In this document: positions 28,445-36,971 of the stretch, in pieces
Numbering within the stretch: the stretch's first letter is position 1
Layout: each line of letters starts with the position of its first letter
Assembly: GCA_963794955.1 (NCBI GenBank)
Contig: CAWCGF010000001.1
Span: 62,001-126,000 of the forward strand
Reading direction: 5' to 3'
Length of the DNA: 64,000 nucleotides
Source of the DNA: JAFDVL01 sp963794955
Lineage (GTDB): Bacteria > Acidobacteriota > Blastocatellia > RBC074
Notes under the pieces: model-generated
The model's database searches: none
What the model was told of the DNA's origin: nothing
What the model saw: only the letters and a program-made list of their open reading frames with translations
Made by a program: the position numbers and the translations under genes

Positions 28445-28632
28445 GATATTACCTTAGTGAAATTAACCTGGTGGACAATAAATACATAAGAAACAACGGG
28501 GGCTGACCGAACAATAACCGATTCTAGTTGACGGAGACAGAGAGCGTCAAGCATTGGTTTTGGTGTCACTTGGTAATCCGGTCAGCCAGACATATAATGC
28601 CCCGCGCGCGGCAAAATCTCATTTTAGACTTT

Positions 28633-30894
28633 ATGAGTCAATTACCTTCATCAGAAACTTCACCCCCAGAATCCCCAAGTCCAAATAATCGTTATCGTAT
28701 TGTTGTTGCCACATCAGTCATGCTGTCGTTCATCTCATTTTGGCGAGCGGCAGCGATTGTTTTGAATGATCTCGCTTCGACCGCTTTCTACATCGGTGGC
28801 ATTACAGAAGAAGCGATTGGTAAAGCTGCTCCCTGGTTTGTGCTCGCCGTTATCCTCTTCGCTTCCGCCGTACGAGCGGTGTACGTCGAAAGTTGCACGA
28901 TGTTCGTGCGCGGCGGTGTATATCGCGTCGTCAAAGAGGCGATGGGCGGCACGTTAGCCAAGCTGGCGGTGTCGGCCCTGATTTTTGATTACATCTTGAC
29001 GGGGCCGATTTCGGGCGTGGCCGCCGGTCAATATATTGCAGGTCTGATCAACTCCACGCTGCAACATTTCGGCTTTGCTTTGCAATTGCCGGTCAATGCC
29101 ACCGCCTGTGTGATCTGCATCGCGGTCGTCATTTATTTTTGGCGGATGAATACCATTGGCTTGCACGAATCGTCCGAGCGGGCATTGCGCATAATGCAAA
29201 TCACCGGCGTGATGGTCGTCATCATTATCGTTTGGTGCCTCGCCACCTTGATGACCAGACCGGGGCCGATTAATTGGCCGCCCTTGCCCACGCCGGAAAA
29301 TTTGCGGTTTGGCGTGAGTCCCACCAGTGGGTTGCATTCGCTGGGCTGGCTTAAGGATATACCACTGCCGTCCATTGGCTTCCTCGGTATCCTGATCGCT
29401 TTTGGACATTCGGTGTTGGCGATGAGCGGCGAAGAATCGCTGGCGCAAGTGTCGCGCGAAATCGAACATCCGAAGCTCAAGAATTTGATTCGTGCCGCCC
29501 TCGTGATTTTTGGGTTCACGATTTGCTTCACACCCGTCGTGTCCTTCTTTGCCGTGATGATTATTCCTGATGATGTCCGCATTCACGAGTACAGCCAAAA
29601 TCTGTTGTCTGGGCTGGCAATGCACGTCATTGGCCCGGAATGGTTGAAATTATTGCTGCAAGCATTTGTCGTCATCGTCGGCTTTTTGATTTTGTCCGGC
29701 GCGGTCAACACGGCGATTGTGGGTTCCAATGGTGTCTTGAATCGCGTGTCCGAAGATGGCGTGCTGACCAGTTGGTTTCGCGCGCCGCACAAGAAATTTG
29801 GCACGACGTATCGCATCATCAATACAGTTGTAATTCTACAAATCATCATCATTCTGCTAAGTCGCGGTAATACGATTTTTCTGGGGGAAGCTTACGCATT
29901 CGGCGTGATTTGGAGCTTCACGTTTATGACGACCTCGATTGTGCTATTACGCTTCAAGCGTCCCGAACAACGTGAGTGGCGCGTGCCGCTGAACTTCCGT
30001 TTTGGCAAGGTGGAAATCCCCCTCGGCATCATCCTCGTTGCTTTGGTTTTGTTATCACTGGCACTGACGAACCTGCTGACCAAAGAACTGGCGACGATTT
30101 CTGGCGTCACGTTCACCTTGGTCTTCTTCATCCTTTTCACGCTGTCGGAGCGTGCCAATGCGAGGAAGAGGCTCAGTCAAACGGGTCTTGATCAATTCAA
30201 TCTGGTGGCCGATCAGACCGTCTCGCAAACCCTGTTGGATGTGCGCCCGGGCGGCGTCATGGTGACAGCGCGTGATTACAACAGCCTGCATTATTTGAAG
30301 AAGGCGCTGCAGGATGTGAACACCGACGAGCAAGACGTGGTTGTGATGACCGCGCGCATTATTAAAGGCCCCGGCGGCAGCGAAGAGCAAGTGTATGAAG
30401 ACGAACTCTTCACTGACTACGAGCAGTTGTTGTTCACCCGTGCGGTAGCGGTAGCAGAAAAGATGGGCAAGGAAATCAAACTGCTGGTCGTGCCGTCCAA
30501 CGATGCGTTTCAGGCGACGGTGCTAACGGCCATCGAATTAGAATGCTCAACCCTGGTCGCAGGCGTTTCGACGAAGATGTCTGCGGATCAGCAAGCCAGG
30601 GCGATTGGCGATGTATGGGAATCCATTCAACACGAAGACAAACGCAAACTGCGCGTCCTCAAACTTATTAACCCGGATGGCTCGGAACTTGCCTATGAAC
30701 TGGGTGCGCATCGTCCCAACGTGACGCCCGAAGACATCGAACTCACGCATCGCTTGTGGCTGGAACTGGCGAAGGAAAATAAAAACTTACATCACAATCA
30801 AGTAGTGTCTGTCGCGCTACGGCGCTTGGCAAAAGACTTCCAAAGCAACAAGCGAGCAGAAATCATTACGGAAATAAAACGATTCAGCGAATAG
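28633..30894 (+). CDS. APC-superfamily permease with C-terminal universal-stress-like domain
   Basis: This is an inner-membrane amino-acid-type permease of about 753 residues from ATG 28633 (MSQLPSSETSPPES); a longer frame from 28528 adds an implausible Trp/His/Arg-rich leader. About twelve helices span residues 20-520, including ILTGPISGVAAGQYIAGL and a conserved-looking FGHSVLAMSGEESLAQVSREIEHP. The last 230 residues are soluble (VRPGGVMVTARDYNSLHYLKKAL and IKLLVVPSNDAF) and resemble the cytosolic nucleotide-binding tail of some cation/amino-acid carriers. A glutaredoxin-like gene follows 22 bases later. Substrate is unknown. Confidence 0.82.
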   Translation: MSQLPSSETSPPESPSPNNRYRIVVATSVMLSFISFWRAAAIVLNDLASTAFYIGGITEEAIGKAAPWFVLAVILFASAVRAVYVESCTMFVRGGVYRVVKEAMGGTLAKLAVSALIFDYILTGPISGVAAGQYIAGLINSTLQHFGFALQLPVNATACVICIAVVIYFWRMNTIGLHESSERALRIMQITGVMVVIIIVWCLATLMTRPGPINWPPLPTPENLRFGVSPTSGLHSLGWLKDIPLPSIGFLGILIAFGHSVLAMSGEESLAQVSREIEHPKLKNLIRAALVIFGFTICFTPVVSFFAVMIIPDDVRIHEYSQNLLSGLAMHVIGPEWLKLLLQAFVVIVGFLILSGAVNTAIVGSNGVLNRVSEDGVLTSWFRAPHKKFGTTYRIINTVVILQIIIILLSRGNTIFLGEAYAFGVIWSFTFMTTSIVLLRFKRPEQREWRVPLNFRFGKVEIPLGIILVALVLLSLALTNLLTKELATISGVTFTLVFFILFTLSERANARKRLSQTGLDQFNLVADQTVSQTLLDVRPGGVMVTARDYNSLHYLKKALQDVNTDEQDVVVMTARIIKGPGGSEEQVYEDELFTDYEQLLFTRAVAVAEKMGKEIKLLVVPSNDAFQATVLTAIELECSTLVAGVSTKMSADQQARAIGDVWESIQHEDKRKLRVLKLINPDGSELAYELGAHRPNVTPEDIELTHRLWLELAKENKNLHHNQVVSVALRRLAKDFQSNKRAEIITEIKRFSE

Positions 30895-30916
30895 CTTAAG
30901 AAGGAGTATGGACAGC

Positions 30917-31165
30917 ATGGCAGAAGTAAAAATATACACCACCACGTGGTGCCCTGATTGTCGGCAGGCTAAGAAATATCTTGATTCGCACGGTATTGCA
31001 TACGAAGAAATCAATATCGAAACGGCTCCCCAGGCAGCCGAGTTCGTGATGTCCGTCAATGCGGGCAAGCGCAAAGTCCCAACTTTTGTTGTAGGCGATA
31101 AAGCATTCCATAACAGTCCCTATTCGCACGCTTTGATGGAAGAAAAGTTTGGCGCTCCCAGTTGA
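30917..31165 (+). CDS. Glutaredoxin-like thiol-disulfide protein
   Basis: This 82-residue thioredoxin-fold protein has the active site TTWCPDCRQAKKYL (CPDC at about residues 11-14), the cis-Pro in KVPTFVVGDKAFHNSP and a typical EEINIET segment. CPDC resembles NrdH/mycoredoxin-like members rather than classical CPYC glutaredoxins. ATG 30917 was chosen because AAGGAG at 30901-30906 is ten bases upstream; an ATG at 30908 is too close to it. It is probably co-transcribed with the permease and could reset a thiol in the carrier or its tail; that link is inference. Confidence 0.87.
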   Translation: MAEVKIYTTTWCPDCRQAKKYLDSHGIAYEEINIETAPQAAEFVMSVNAGKRKVPTFVVGDKAFHNSPYSHALMEEKFGAPS

Positions 31166-31330
31166 AGAGACTCGCTAAACCGCTCGTCATTCGTTTATCG
31201 CTGGGGCAGACGCGCCTCCTACATTATTAGTGTACAGCGTAGCTTCACAGGTTTTCAGAGGGCGGCGGCGCGCGACCTACCACACGGTCGTACGCCGTTG
31301 CCAATCGTGTTAATAGGCAGGCGTTCTCCC

Positions 31331-31981
31331 TCAGGATTTGAAGCGGGACAGCGAGAGCCGCTCCAACTTCCACCACATCGTTAAGATCATCGCCAGGACT
31401 GCCCCAAGCAAGGCAAGCGTCATGTCTTTTTGTGCATCCCACACATCCCCTTGTGTCCCCAAGTAGGCGATCCCTAATTCCGGGCTGACAACCTGCGCTA
31501 CCCAGGACTCCAATAACTCGAAAAAGCCACTGAGGGAGTGGGAAACATTTAAAGTAATAAACCAAAGCCAGAAATTCTTAGCGCGCACGACCCGCACAAA
31601 AATTTCGTGCAGCGGGTACGTCATCAACAACCCAAAAGCAAAATGGATTACCCGGTCAAAATGATTTCGGCTGAAACCGAAAGCTTCCTGCAACGTAAAT
31701 CCAAGCGGAACTTTTGCATAAGTGTAATGTGCTCCCACTAGATGTAAGGAGAGAAAAATTGTGATGAGCAGCAAGGAAAAGTTCGACAGGCGAAACCGGC
31801 GATGAGTTACGACCAACACGCCAATTAAAGCAAAAACTAAGAGATTTTCCAGTAACCAATCCGAGCGATCAAGAGGATTAATCGCTAAAATCGTACTCCA
31901 GATCACGAGCCAGCCAGCCAGTCCTATAACAAATCCGTTTTCCCGCCACTTGATTTGACGTTGCGCCAGAACAGTTGCCAT
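31331..31981 (-). CDS. DUF2238 (YjdF-like) integral membrane protein
   Basis: This 216-residue inner-membrane protein has about six hydrophobic helices. Characteristic pieces are INPLDRSDWLLENLLVF (about residues 34-50), HLVGAHYTYAKVPLGF (about 80-95), SRNHFDRVIHFAFGLLMTYPLHEI (about 104-127) and TQGDVWDAQKDMTLALLGA (about 176-194). The conserved His, Asp and Arg residues in these segments are the hallmark of the family; function is not known. It stands alone on the minus strand, and no operon partner is evident. Confidence 0.85.
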   Translation of the reverse strand: MATVLAQRQIKWRENGFVIGLAGWLVIWSTILAINPLDRSDWLLENLLVFALIGVLVVTHRRFRLSNFSLLLITIFLSLHLVGAHYTYAKVPLGFTLQEAFGFSRNHFDRVIHFAFGLLMTYPLHEIFVRVVRAKNFWLWFITLNVSHSLSGFFELLESWVAQVVSPELGIAYLGTQGDVWDAQKDMTLALLGAVLAMILTMWWKLERLSLSRFKS

Positions 31982-32110
31982 ATTCCTTATTTCCTTTCAG
32001 CGGATGCCAGTCTGCATTAAGCAATCATAATGCCAATAGCTCTTTCTTATTGCGGCCCTATGGTTGCATAGCATGGATTGTGATTTGAATGTATGAAAGG
32101 GAGATTTTTT

Positions 32111-32272
32111 ATGAGTAGCAAGATCAATAGAACCTCTCAGCAAGACAAAACGGCTGACCGTGAACAGCCAGGCAATAAGGTTGCCAAGAATGACCGCAAG
32201 CCTGCCCATACGAAAGCAAAAATGCGTGAACAGCCGCCCAAATCAGCCAAACACCCTATTGAAGTAGCCTAG
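32111..32272 (+). CDS. 53-aa highly charged small protein
   Basis: ATG 32111 is preceded by AAAGGGAG with about eight bases spacing. The product is Lys/Gln/Pro/Ala-rich with no hydrophobic core (for example KTADREQPGNKVAKNDRKP), so it is probably disordered. An eight-base stem, GAAGTAGC/GCTACTTC (32261-32268 and 32275-32282), overlaps the stop codon. No family recognised. A nucleic-acid or ribosome-associated role would fit the composition, but this is speculation. Confidence 0.45.
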   Translation: MSSKINRTSQQDKTADREQPGNKVAKNDRKPAHTKAKMREQPPKSAKHPIEVA

Positions 32273-32745
32273 TAGCTACTTCAAAGGAAAAGAATTTGTC
32301 AAAGAACCCTGATCAGGTCGGAGTCCGCTTTTAATTAAGATAACTGGCGATATCCGCAGTGCCAGCACTTGCCTGTATTGGATACAGCCTGAATGGTGAG
32401 AGAACACTTGGCAAGTATTCTTCTGGCTTTGTGCATTTTGACCATTTGAATACGAGTATTTTGGAAATCATCGTATGCCAAATTTCGTGATTGTTTTTTT
32501 GTATATCTATGCTATTCTGCGCACCGTTTGAGGCTTAATAAAAGTCTTAAGCCGTAAACCTCACAGCCTCGTGATTGACATCACCTGATTTAAGAAGTAA
32601 GTAGCCCGGCCAGCAGATTTTCCCCACCAGGAATCAGGTTCATCAACCCGAAACAACCCAAATAGATTGCAAAACGGATTCGTTATCGCCTGTCTGCTCA
32701 CTGAGCAATTGCAGGTAATCGCTGAACTTTCGGAGGAAAATCACT
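32273..32745. other. Intergenic region upstream of the orphan response regulator gene
   Basis: This 473-base gap has no convincing gene. An AT-rich run around 32490-32520 (TTGTTT, then TATGCT and TATTCT) could be a promoter. It is followed by a small stem GGCTTAA/TTAAGCC (32532-32538 and 32547-32553) in what would be a leader of about 200 bases. An 18-codon hydrophobic ORF (MVREHLASILL) is present but has no Shine-Dalgarno sequence. Confidence 0.4.
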
Positions 32746-33384
32746 GTGCCAGCCGATCATACCGCGACTATCTTAATGGTCGAAGATGACAGCATGGTTC
32801 GTTATCTGGTTTCGGAATACTTCCGCCGCGTGGGCTATGAAGTGTTGGAAGCCGCAGATGGCGAATTGGGCTTGAGAACCGGGTTAGAAAAGAAAGCCGA
32901 TGTCATCATTCTCGACGTAATGATGCCGAAGATGAATGGTTTCGATGTGTGCCATCAGCTTCGGCAAAATAATATCACCACCCCGATTATCTTCCTGACC
33001 AGCAAAAGCGAAGAGCAATACACCGTCGCTGGATTAGAAGGCGGGGCAGATGATTTTCTGCCCAAGCCCTTCAGCCCACGGGAGCTGGAAGCCCGCGTCA
33101 AAAGCGTGATTCGTCGCAGCGGCACGCGCACGTTTGACGAGCCAGTGGTCGGTCGCATTATTCGCGGCGGGTTGGCCATTGATCCTGAGGCGTATAGCGT
33201 CACGCTCAATGAAGAACCGATTCAAGTAACGCCGATTGAATTCAAAATTCTCGAACTCCTGATGTCCAATCCCGGCAAAGCCTACTCGCGTGAAGCCTTG
33301 CTGGATCAAGTATGGGGAACTTCATACGAAGGTTACGAGCGCAACATTGATCCGCATGTCGATGCGGCTGCGCTCGAAGATTGA
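32746..33384 (+). CDS. Orphan OmpR-family response regulator, C-terminus lost by frameshift
   Basis: The start is GTG 32746 with GGAGG nine bases upstream. The receiver is intact: VEDD, phospho-acceptor Asp57 in IILDVMMPKMNG and Lys in LPKPFSPREL. The winged helix begins normally (QVTPIEFKILELLMSNPGKAYSREALLDQVWG) but breaks within the recognition helix: after NIDPHV the frame reads DAAALED and stops. The expected continuation MRLRSKIEPDP to the GIGYKF end lies intact one frame over at 33362-33457. One extra base between GTC and ATG explains it. No histidine kinase lies nearby. If the shift is real, DNA binding should be lost. Confidence 0.85.
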   Translation: MPADHTATILMVEDDSMVRYLVSEYFRRVGYEVLEAADGELGLRTGLEKKADVIILDVMMPKMNGFDVCHQLRQNNITTPIIFLTSKSEEQYTVAGLEGGADDFLPKPFSPRELEARVKSVIRRSGTRTFDEPVVGRIIRGGLAIDPEAYSVTLNEEPIQVTPIEFKILELLMSNPGKAYSREALLDQVWGTSYEGYERNIDPHVDAAALED

Positions 33385-33457
33385 GCCTGACCCGGCAAAG
33401 CCGACCTACGTGCTGACCGTCTGGGGTATTGGCTACAAGTTTAATGACAAGATTTAG
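33362..33457 (+). pseudogene. Out-of-frame C-terminal remnant of the response regulator
   Basis: These 31 codons encode MRLRSKIEPDPAKP through VWGIGYKFNDKI and a stop: the end of the recognition helix and the wing of an OmpR-type regulator. They overlap the last codons of the preceding frame in +1. Removing one base near 33361 joins the two into a normal regulator of about 236 residues. Either a genuine mutation or an assembly error. Confidence 0.85.
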
Positions 33458-33467
33458 CAATTAGTTG

Positions 33468-33537
33468 TTAGCAATTAGCTGTTAGCGTGGGGAGCAAGAC
33501 CTCTTCGGGCTAACGGCTGATAGCTAACCGTTATTTG
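33468..33537. repeat. Phrase-type inverted repeat (TTAGCTGTTAGC) after the response regulator gene
   Basis: The left side is a tandem of TTAGCAA/TTAGTTG/TTAGCTG phrases. Its last 19 bases (33468-33486) pair with 33519-33537, 16 of 19 positions, around a 32-base loop. It may act as a terminator. Confidence 0.7.
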
Positions 33538-33668
33538 TTCATAATTTAGAGATCAGTAATACCGAAAAAGCAATCGCGCAACCAAGACTAATTACTACTT
33601 AGCGCGATGGTTATTCTGATCTTAAGTTGGGCGACTCAACAGTCGCGATAAGACAAAAGGATTTGACC

Positions 33669-34316
33669 ATGAACTACTACCGAGTAACCCTATCTATGTC
33701 TCTTCGTTCAGCCCGAATGACGTGGCTCTTTCTTCTTTTTACCCTCCTCGTTGCGCCCGTTTGGGCCAATACCCGCAGCATCAATTTGGCCGAGATGACT
33801 TCGCATGCCGGACGCATCGTACATGGGCGCGTTGTCGAAGTACGGGAAGGATCGCATCCGCAGCACGAAGGCATAGCTGTCACCTTTATCAAAATTGAGG
33901 TTACAGAAATGATCAAAGGCAGCGCTACCCGTGCAGTCAGCTTCATGCAATACGGCAATAGCACGACGCAATACATTGCCGACCTGCCAAAATACAGTGT
34001 GGGCGAAGAGATCGTCTTGTTTCTGTACCCGGAAAGTAAACTGGGGCTCACCAGTCCTGTTGGACAAGGGCAAGGCAAATTCCGGGTGCGTGATGATGTG
34101 CGTAGTGGCCAACGCATCCTGACGAATGATCGGTCGAATCACGCACTGTTTGCTCGCCTGGACACCGCGAAATTAAGTTCGAAATTGACGCTGAGTAGAG
34201 CCGAACGCGAAGCCGTTACACAACCGGAAGGACGTGCAGGCAGAGGTTTGGAAGTCAGCGCATTTCGCTCCCTCGTGCGCAAAATCGCAGCTAATCCAAA
34301 TACCAATCTACAGTAA
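33669..34316 (+). CDS. Secreted protein of unknown function upstream of the matrixin
   Basis: ATG 33669 (MNYYRVTLSMSLRSARM) gives a classical signal peptide ending APVWA at about residue 34; the longer frame from 33627 buries it. AAAAGGA lies about eight bases upstream. The mature part, about 180 residues, starts NTRSINLAEMTSHAGRIVHGRVVEVREG and continues VTFIKIEVTEMIKGS, a beta-rich pattern. No catalytic motif or named family is recognised. It is followed by the matrixin in the same direction and may be secreted with it; the hairpin between them makes a shared transcript uncertain. Confidence 0.65.
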   Translation: MNYYRVTLSMSLRSARMTWLFLLFTLLVAPVWANTRSINLAEMTSHAGRIVHGRVVEVREGSHPQHEGIAVTFIKIEVTEMIKGSATRAVSFMQYGNSTTQYIADLPKYSVGEEIVLFLYPESKLGLTSPVGQGQGKFRVRDDVRSGQRILTNDRSNHALFARLDTAKLSSKLTLSRAEREAVTQPEGRAGRGLEVSAFRSLVRKIAANPNTNLQ

Positions 34317-34318
34317 GT

Positions 34319-34400
34319 CGAGGAAAGTGAGGGAGTCTGGAAAAGTCTGGAAAAGTCGCACTTCCCCAGACTTCGCGTGACTTCTCAAAACTTTTCCTCG
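34319..34400. repeat. Phrase-type hairpin (GTCTGGAAAA) between the secreted protein and matrixin genes
   Basis: The 10-base phrase GTCTGGAAAA occurs twice in tandem (34335-34344 and 34345-34354). The second copy forms a hairpin with 34360-34371 (10 of 12 pairs, three-base loop). Outer arms CGAGGAAAG (34319-34327) and CTTTTCCTCG (34391-34400) close the structure with one bulge. Confidence 0.6.
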
Positions 34401-34447
34401 TCTTCCCTCGAATACAATTTACTACTACCGAAAAAGGAGAAAACCTT

Positions 34448-36859
34448 ATGCATGATCCATCAGGTCAACGGCATCCCCATTGGTTGTCTTTGCGGAGCCG
34501 GACTCCGCACCTTTTGAAAAAGGCTACATGTTTCTTGCTGAGCCTTACGTTGCTAGTTGGGTTCCTAAAGTTTGATCACCCCGTGCAAGCTGGAACCTCA
34601 TTGGCGATTACCCAAAATGGAAATGCGGTGGCGTGGCGTGCCGGAACCACAATCACGTATCATGTAGATCAAGGCCCGCTCGGCACACTGAGTAACGCGG
34701 AGGCAGTGGCTTTGGTGGACGAGTTATTCGGTTTGTGGCAGAACGTCTCGTCCGCGAATTTATCGCTCCAACGAGCAGGCTCTTTGCCCGTAGATGTGAC
34801 AGCGGCGAATTATACCAGCTACCGCTCTAATAATAATTCAGATGCATATCATCCGATCATTTTTGATACCGATGGCACAGTCACAGATGCTGTTTTTGGC
34901 GCGGGCGCGAGCGATTTCACGGCGGGTTTTTCTGGGCCGGGTTGGGTGGTGGGCGGTGGAACGGATGGCGAAATCGTGGATGCTTCGGCGGTCTTAAATG
35001 CTAAGTTTTTGACTTCAGGATATGGCTCAGTCACCGAATTCAAAGCCATTATGCTGCATGAATTCGGGCATTTTCTCGGCATCGGGCATTCACAGATTAA
35101 CATTGGCCCAGCCTTTGATCGTGAGAGCCTCTTCAATAACAATCATACCTTGCCGATTATGTTCCCAATTTCGCTCGGCGACCGACCCATTGCCTTGACC
35201 TGGGACGACAAAGCCCAAGTGACACGCCTTTATCCCGGCGCGACGGCAAGCAACTATGGCAAGCTCACGGGGCAGGTATTTCTCGCGGATGGCTCGACCC
35301 CATTTCAAGGCGCAAACATCATTGCCCGGCGGGTGGACGATCCGCTAATTGTTGCCGTGTCGTCAGTGTCAGGCTTTCTTTATCGTGGCACAGGCGCACA
35401 TTCCGCGCGCGGGACGTTGAATCCTACTCATCAGGGGTACTTTGAAATCTCTGGCTTACCGGCTGGCAATTATACGGTCGAAGTTGAACCGATTCATCCT
35501 GGCTTTATCAGCGGCTCTGCCGTTGGCCCGCTTGACCCTCCTATAGATTTGCCCGGCCCGGCAGAGTATTACAGCGGGTCAAGTGAATCAAATAGCGACA
35601 CCTCGTCCAGCGCCGCTGTTGTTGCGGTGGCGACAGGCCAGACCGTAAATAACATCAATGTCATTCTCAACAATTCCCCATTGCCCGCGGTGAGCGAGAG
35701 CGAACCCAATAGCACGATTGCGTCAGCCAACAACAGCTCTTTCCCGGTTTTGATTAGCGGCAATGTCGGTTCAGGTGACACTGGCGTCAGCGACGCGACC
35801 ACGGGGGAAAGCGTAAAGGATTTCTTTTCCTTCAGCGCGACTACCAATGACTGGGTCACGATTGATTTGAATTGGGGTGGAAGTGCGAACTTGTCACTCT
35901 ATCTTTACAACAGCAGTAACCAGCGCGTCGCGCTTTCGCTGCCCTGTTTATACGGTTCGGGCTGTCCTTCATCGCGGCAAATCGGTCCGATGAAAATTCC
36001 CGCTGGTGGAACTTACACGATTGGCGTCGGCGCAAATTCAGGTTCTGCCAGTTATACGCTTCAGGTCACGGGGCAGCAGAATTACAACGGTGCGGCGGCG
36101 ACGGTGAATGGTGCCAGCTTTTTAGCAAACGGTGCCATGGCTCCCGACACAATTGCTTCTGTGTTCGGTGTCAATCTGGCCAGCACGACAACCCATGCGA
36201 GCGCAGGCCAGGCCTTGCCAACGAGTTTGGGCGGCGTCAGCGTAGACGTGAATAATGTGGCAGCACAATTGTTCTTCGTCTCGCCAGGCCAAATCAATTA
36301 TCTGATTCCGGCTGGCACGGCGGTTGGCACAAGAAGCGTAGTCGTAAAAAATGCCGCAGGCGAAGTCGCACGCGGTAGCATTGACGTCTCGCCAACTTCT
36401 CCAGCCTTCTTTACCGCCAGTCAAAATGGTTCAGGCGTGCCTTCCGGTTACATCACGCGCGTCGCTGCTGGCAGCTTCCAACAGACGAATGAGCAAATTG
36501 CCAGTTATAGTAATGGCACGGTAACGCCGATCACAATTGAGCGGCGCGGCGATGAAATTTACCTGATCTTGTTTGGCACGGGGCTGCGTTATGCGCCTAA
36601 TACCAACAGCGCCAATGACATTGCTTTCGGCGGCAGTACGATTGCCAACGTAGCCGAAAGCGTAGAAGTCACGATTGGTGGTAAACTCGCGCGCGTTGAC
36701 TTTGCCGGAGCACAAGGCGGATTCTATGGCTTGGATCAGGTGAACGTACAGATTCCCGCTGATGCCGTCGCCAGTCCAACCGCACCCGTCATTATCAAGG
36801 TGCGCGATGCCAACGGTAATTTGCTTACGGCGAATCAGATGATGATCGCACTACAGTAA
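34448..36859 (+). CDS. Secreted matrixin-like metalloprotease with carboxypeptidase-regulatory, pre-peptidase and TIGR03437-type domains
   Basis: This 803-residue exported protein has a signal/anchor at about residues 24-48. The protease domain (about 50-260) contains HEFGHFLGIGH (204-214), the HExxHxxGxxH zinc site of metzincins, and a Met-turn candidate in LPIMFPISLG about 24 residues on. A CarboxypepD_reg-like domain follows (YGKLTGQVFLADGSTPFQGA, about 275-420), then a pre-peptidase C-terminal-like domain (SESEPNSTIASAN to YTLQVTG, about 430-545) and a C-terminal domain of the TIGR03437 type (VNGASFLANGAMAPDTIASV onward), typical of Acidobacteria. It probably digests extracellular protein. 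No cysteine-switch propeptide was seen. Confidence 0.87.
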   Translation: MHDPSGQRHPHWLSLRSRTPHLLKKATCFLLSLTLLVGFLKFDHPVQAGTSLAITQNGNAVAWRAGTTITYHVDQGPLGTLSNAEAVALVDELFGLWQNVSSANLSLQRAGSLPVDVTAANYTSYRSNNNSDAYHPIIFDTDGTVTDAVFGAGASDFTAGFSGPGWVVGGGTDGEIVDASAVLNAKFLTSGYGSVTEFKAIMLHEFGHFLGIGHSQINIGPAFDRESLFNNNHTLPIMFPISLGDRPIALTWDDKAQVTRLYPGATASNYGKLTGQVFLADGSTPFQGANIIARRVDDPLIVAVSSVSGFLYRGTGAHSARGTLNPTHQGYFEISGLPAGNYTVEVEPIHPGFISGSAVGPLDPPIDLPGPAEYYSGSSESNSDTSSSAAVVAVATGQTVNNINVILNNSPLPAVSESEPNSTIASANNSSFPVLISGNVGSGDTGVSDATTGESVKDFFSFSATTNDWVTIDLNWGGSANLSLYLYNSSNQRVALSLPCLYGSGCPSSRQIGPMKIPAGGTYTIGVGANSGSASYTLQVTGQQNYNGAAATVNGASFLANGAMAPDTIASVFGVNLASTTTHASAGQALPTSLGGVSVDVNNVAAQLFFVSPGQINYLIPAGTAVGTRSVVVKNAAGEVARGSIDVSPTSPAFFTASQNGSGVPSGYITRVAAGSFQQTNEQIASYSNGTVTPITIERRGDEIYLILFGTGLRYAPNTNSANDIAFGGSTIANVAESVEVTIGGKLARVDFAGAQGGFYGLDQVNVQIPADAVASPTAPVIIKVRDANGNLLTANQMMIALQ

Positions 36860-36961
36860 AATCAAAAGGCAAATCGCAAATTGCAAGAATGGATTCGGAA
36901 GCAAAGCCTTTTCTGAATTTCTTAAGCCAGGTACCGACCTTTTGCGATTTGCCTTTTGATT
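36858..36961. repeat. Perfect 22-bp inverted repeat (CAAAAGGCAAAT phrase) after the matrixin gene
   Basis: Arms 36858-36879 and 36940-36961 are perfectly complementary over 22 bases and surround a 60-base loop. The right arm ends ten bases before the GNAT-like gene. The CAAAAGGCAAA phrase is shared with 45078-45182 and, less closely, 5682-5750. Confidence 0.85.
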
Positions 36962-36971
36962 TAATTAAATT

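Noticed and set aside
31997..32209. 70-codon minus-strand frame overlapping the small charged protein
   Set aside because: The plus-strand 53-codon frame has a better Shine-Dalgarno sequence and a typical start, whereas the minus-strand frame has neither.
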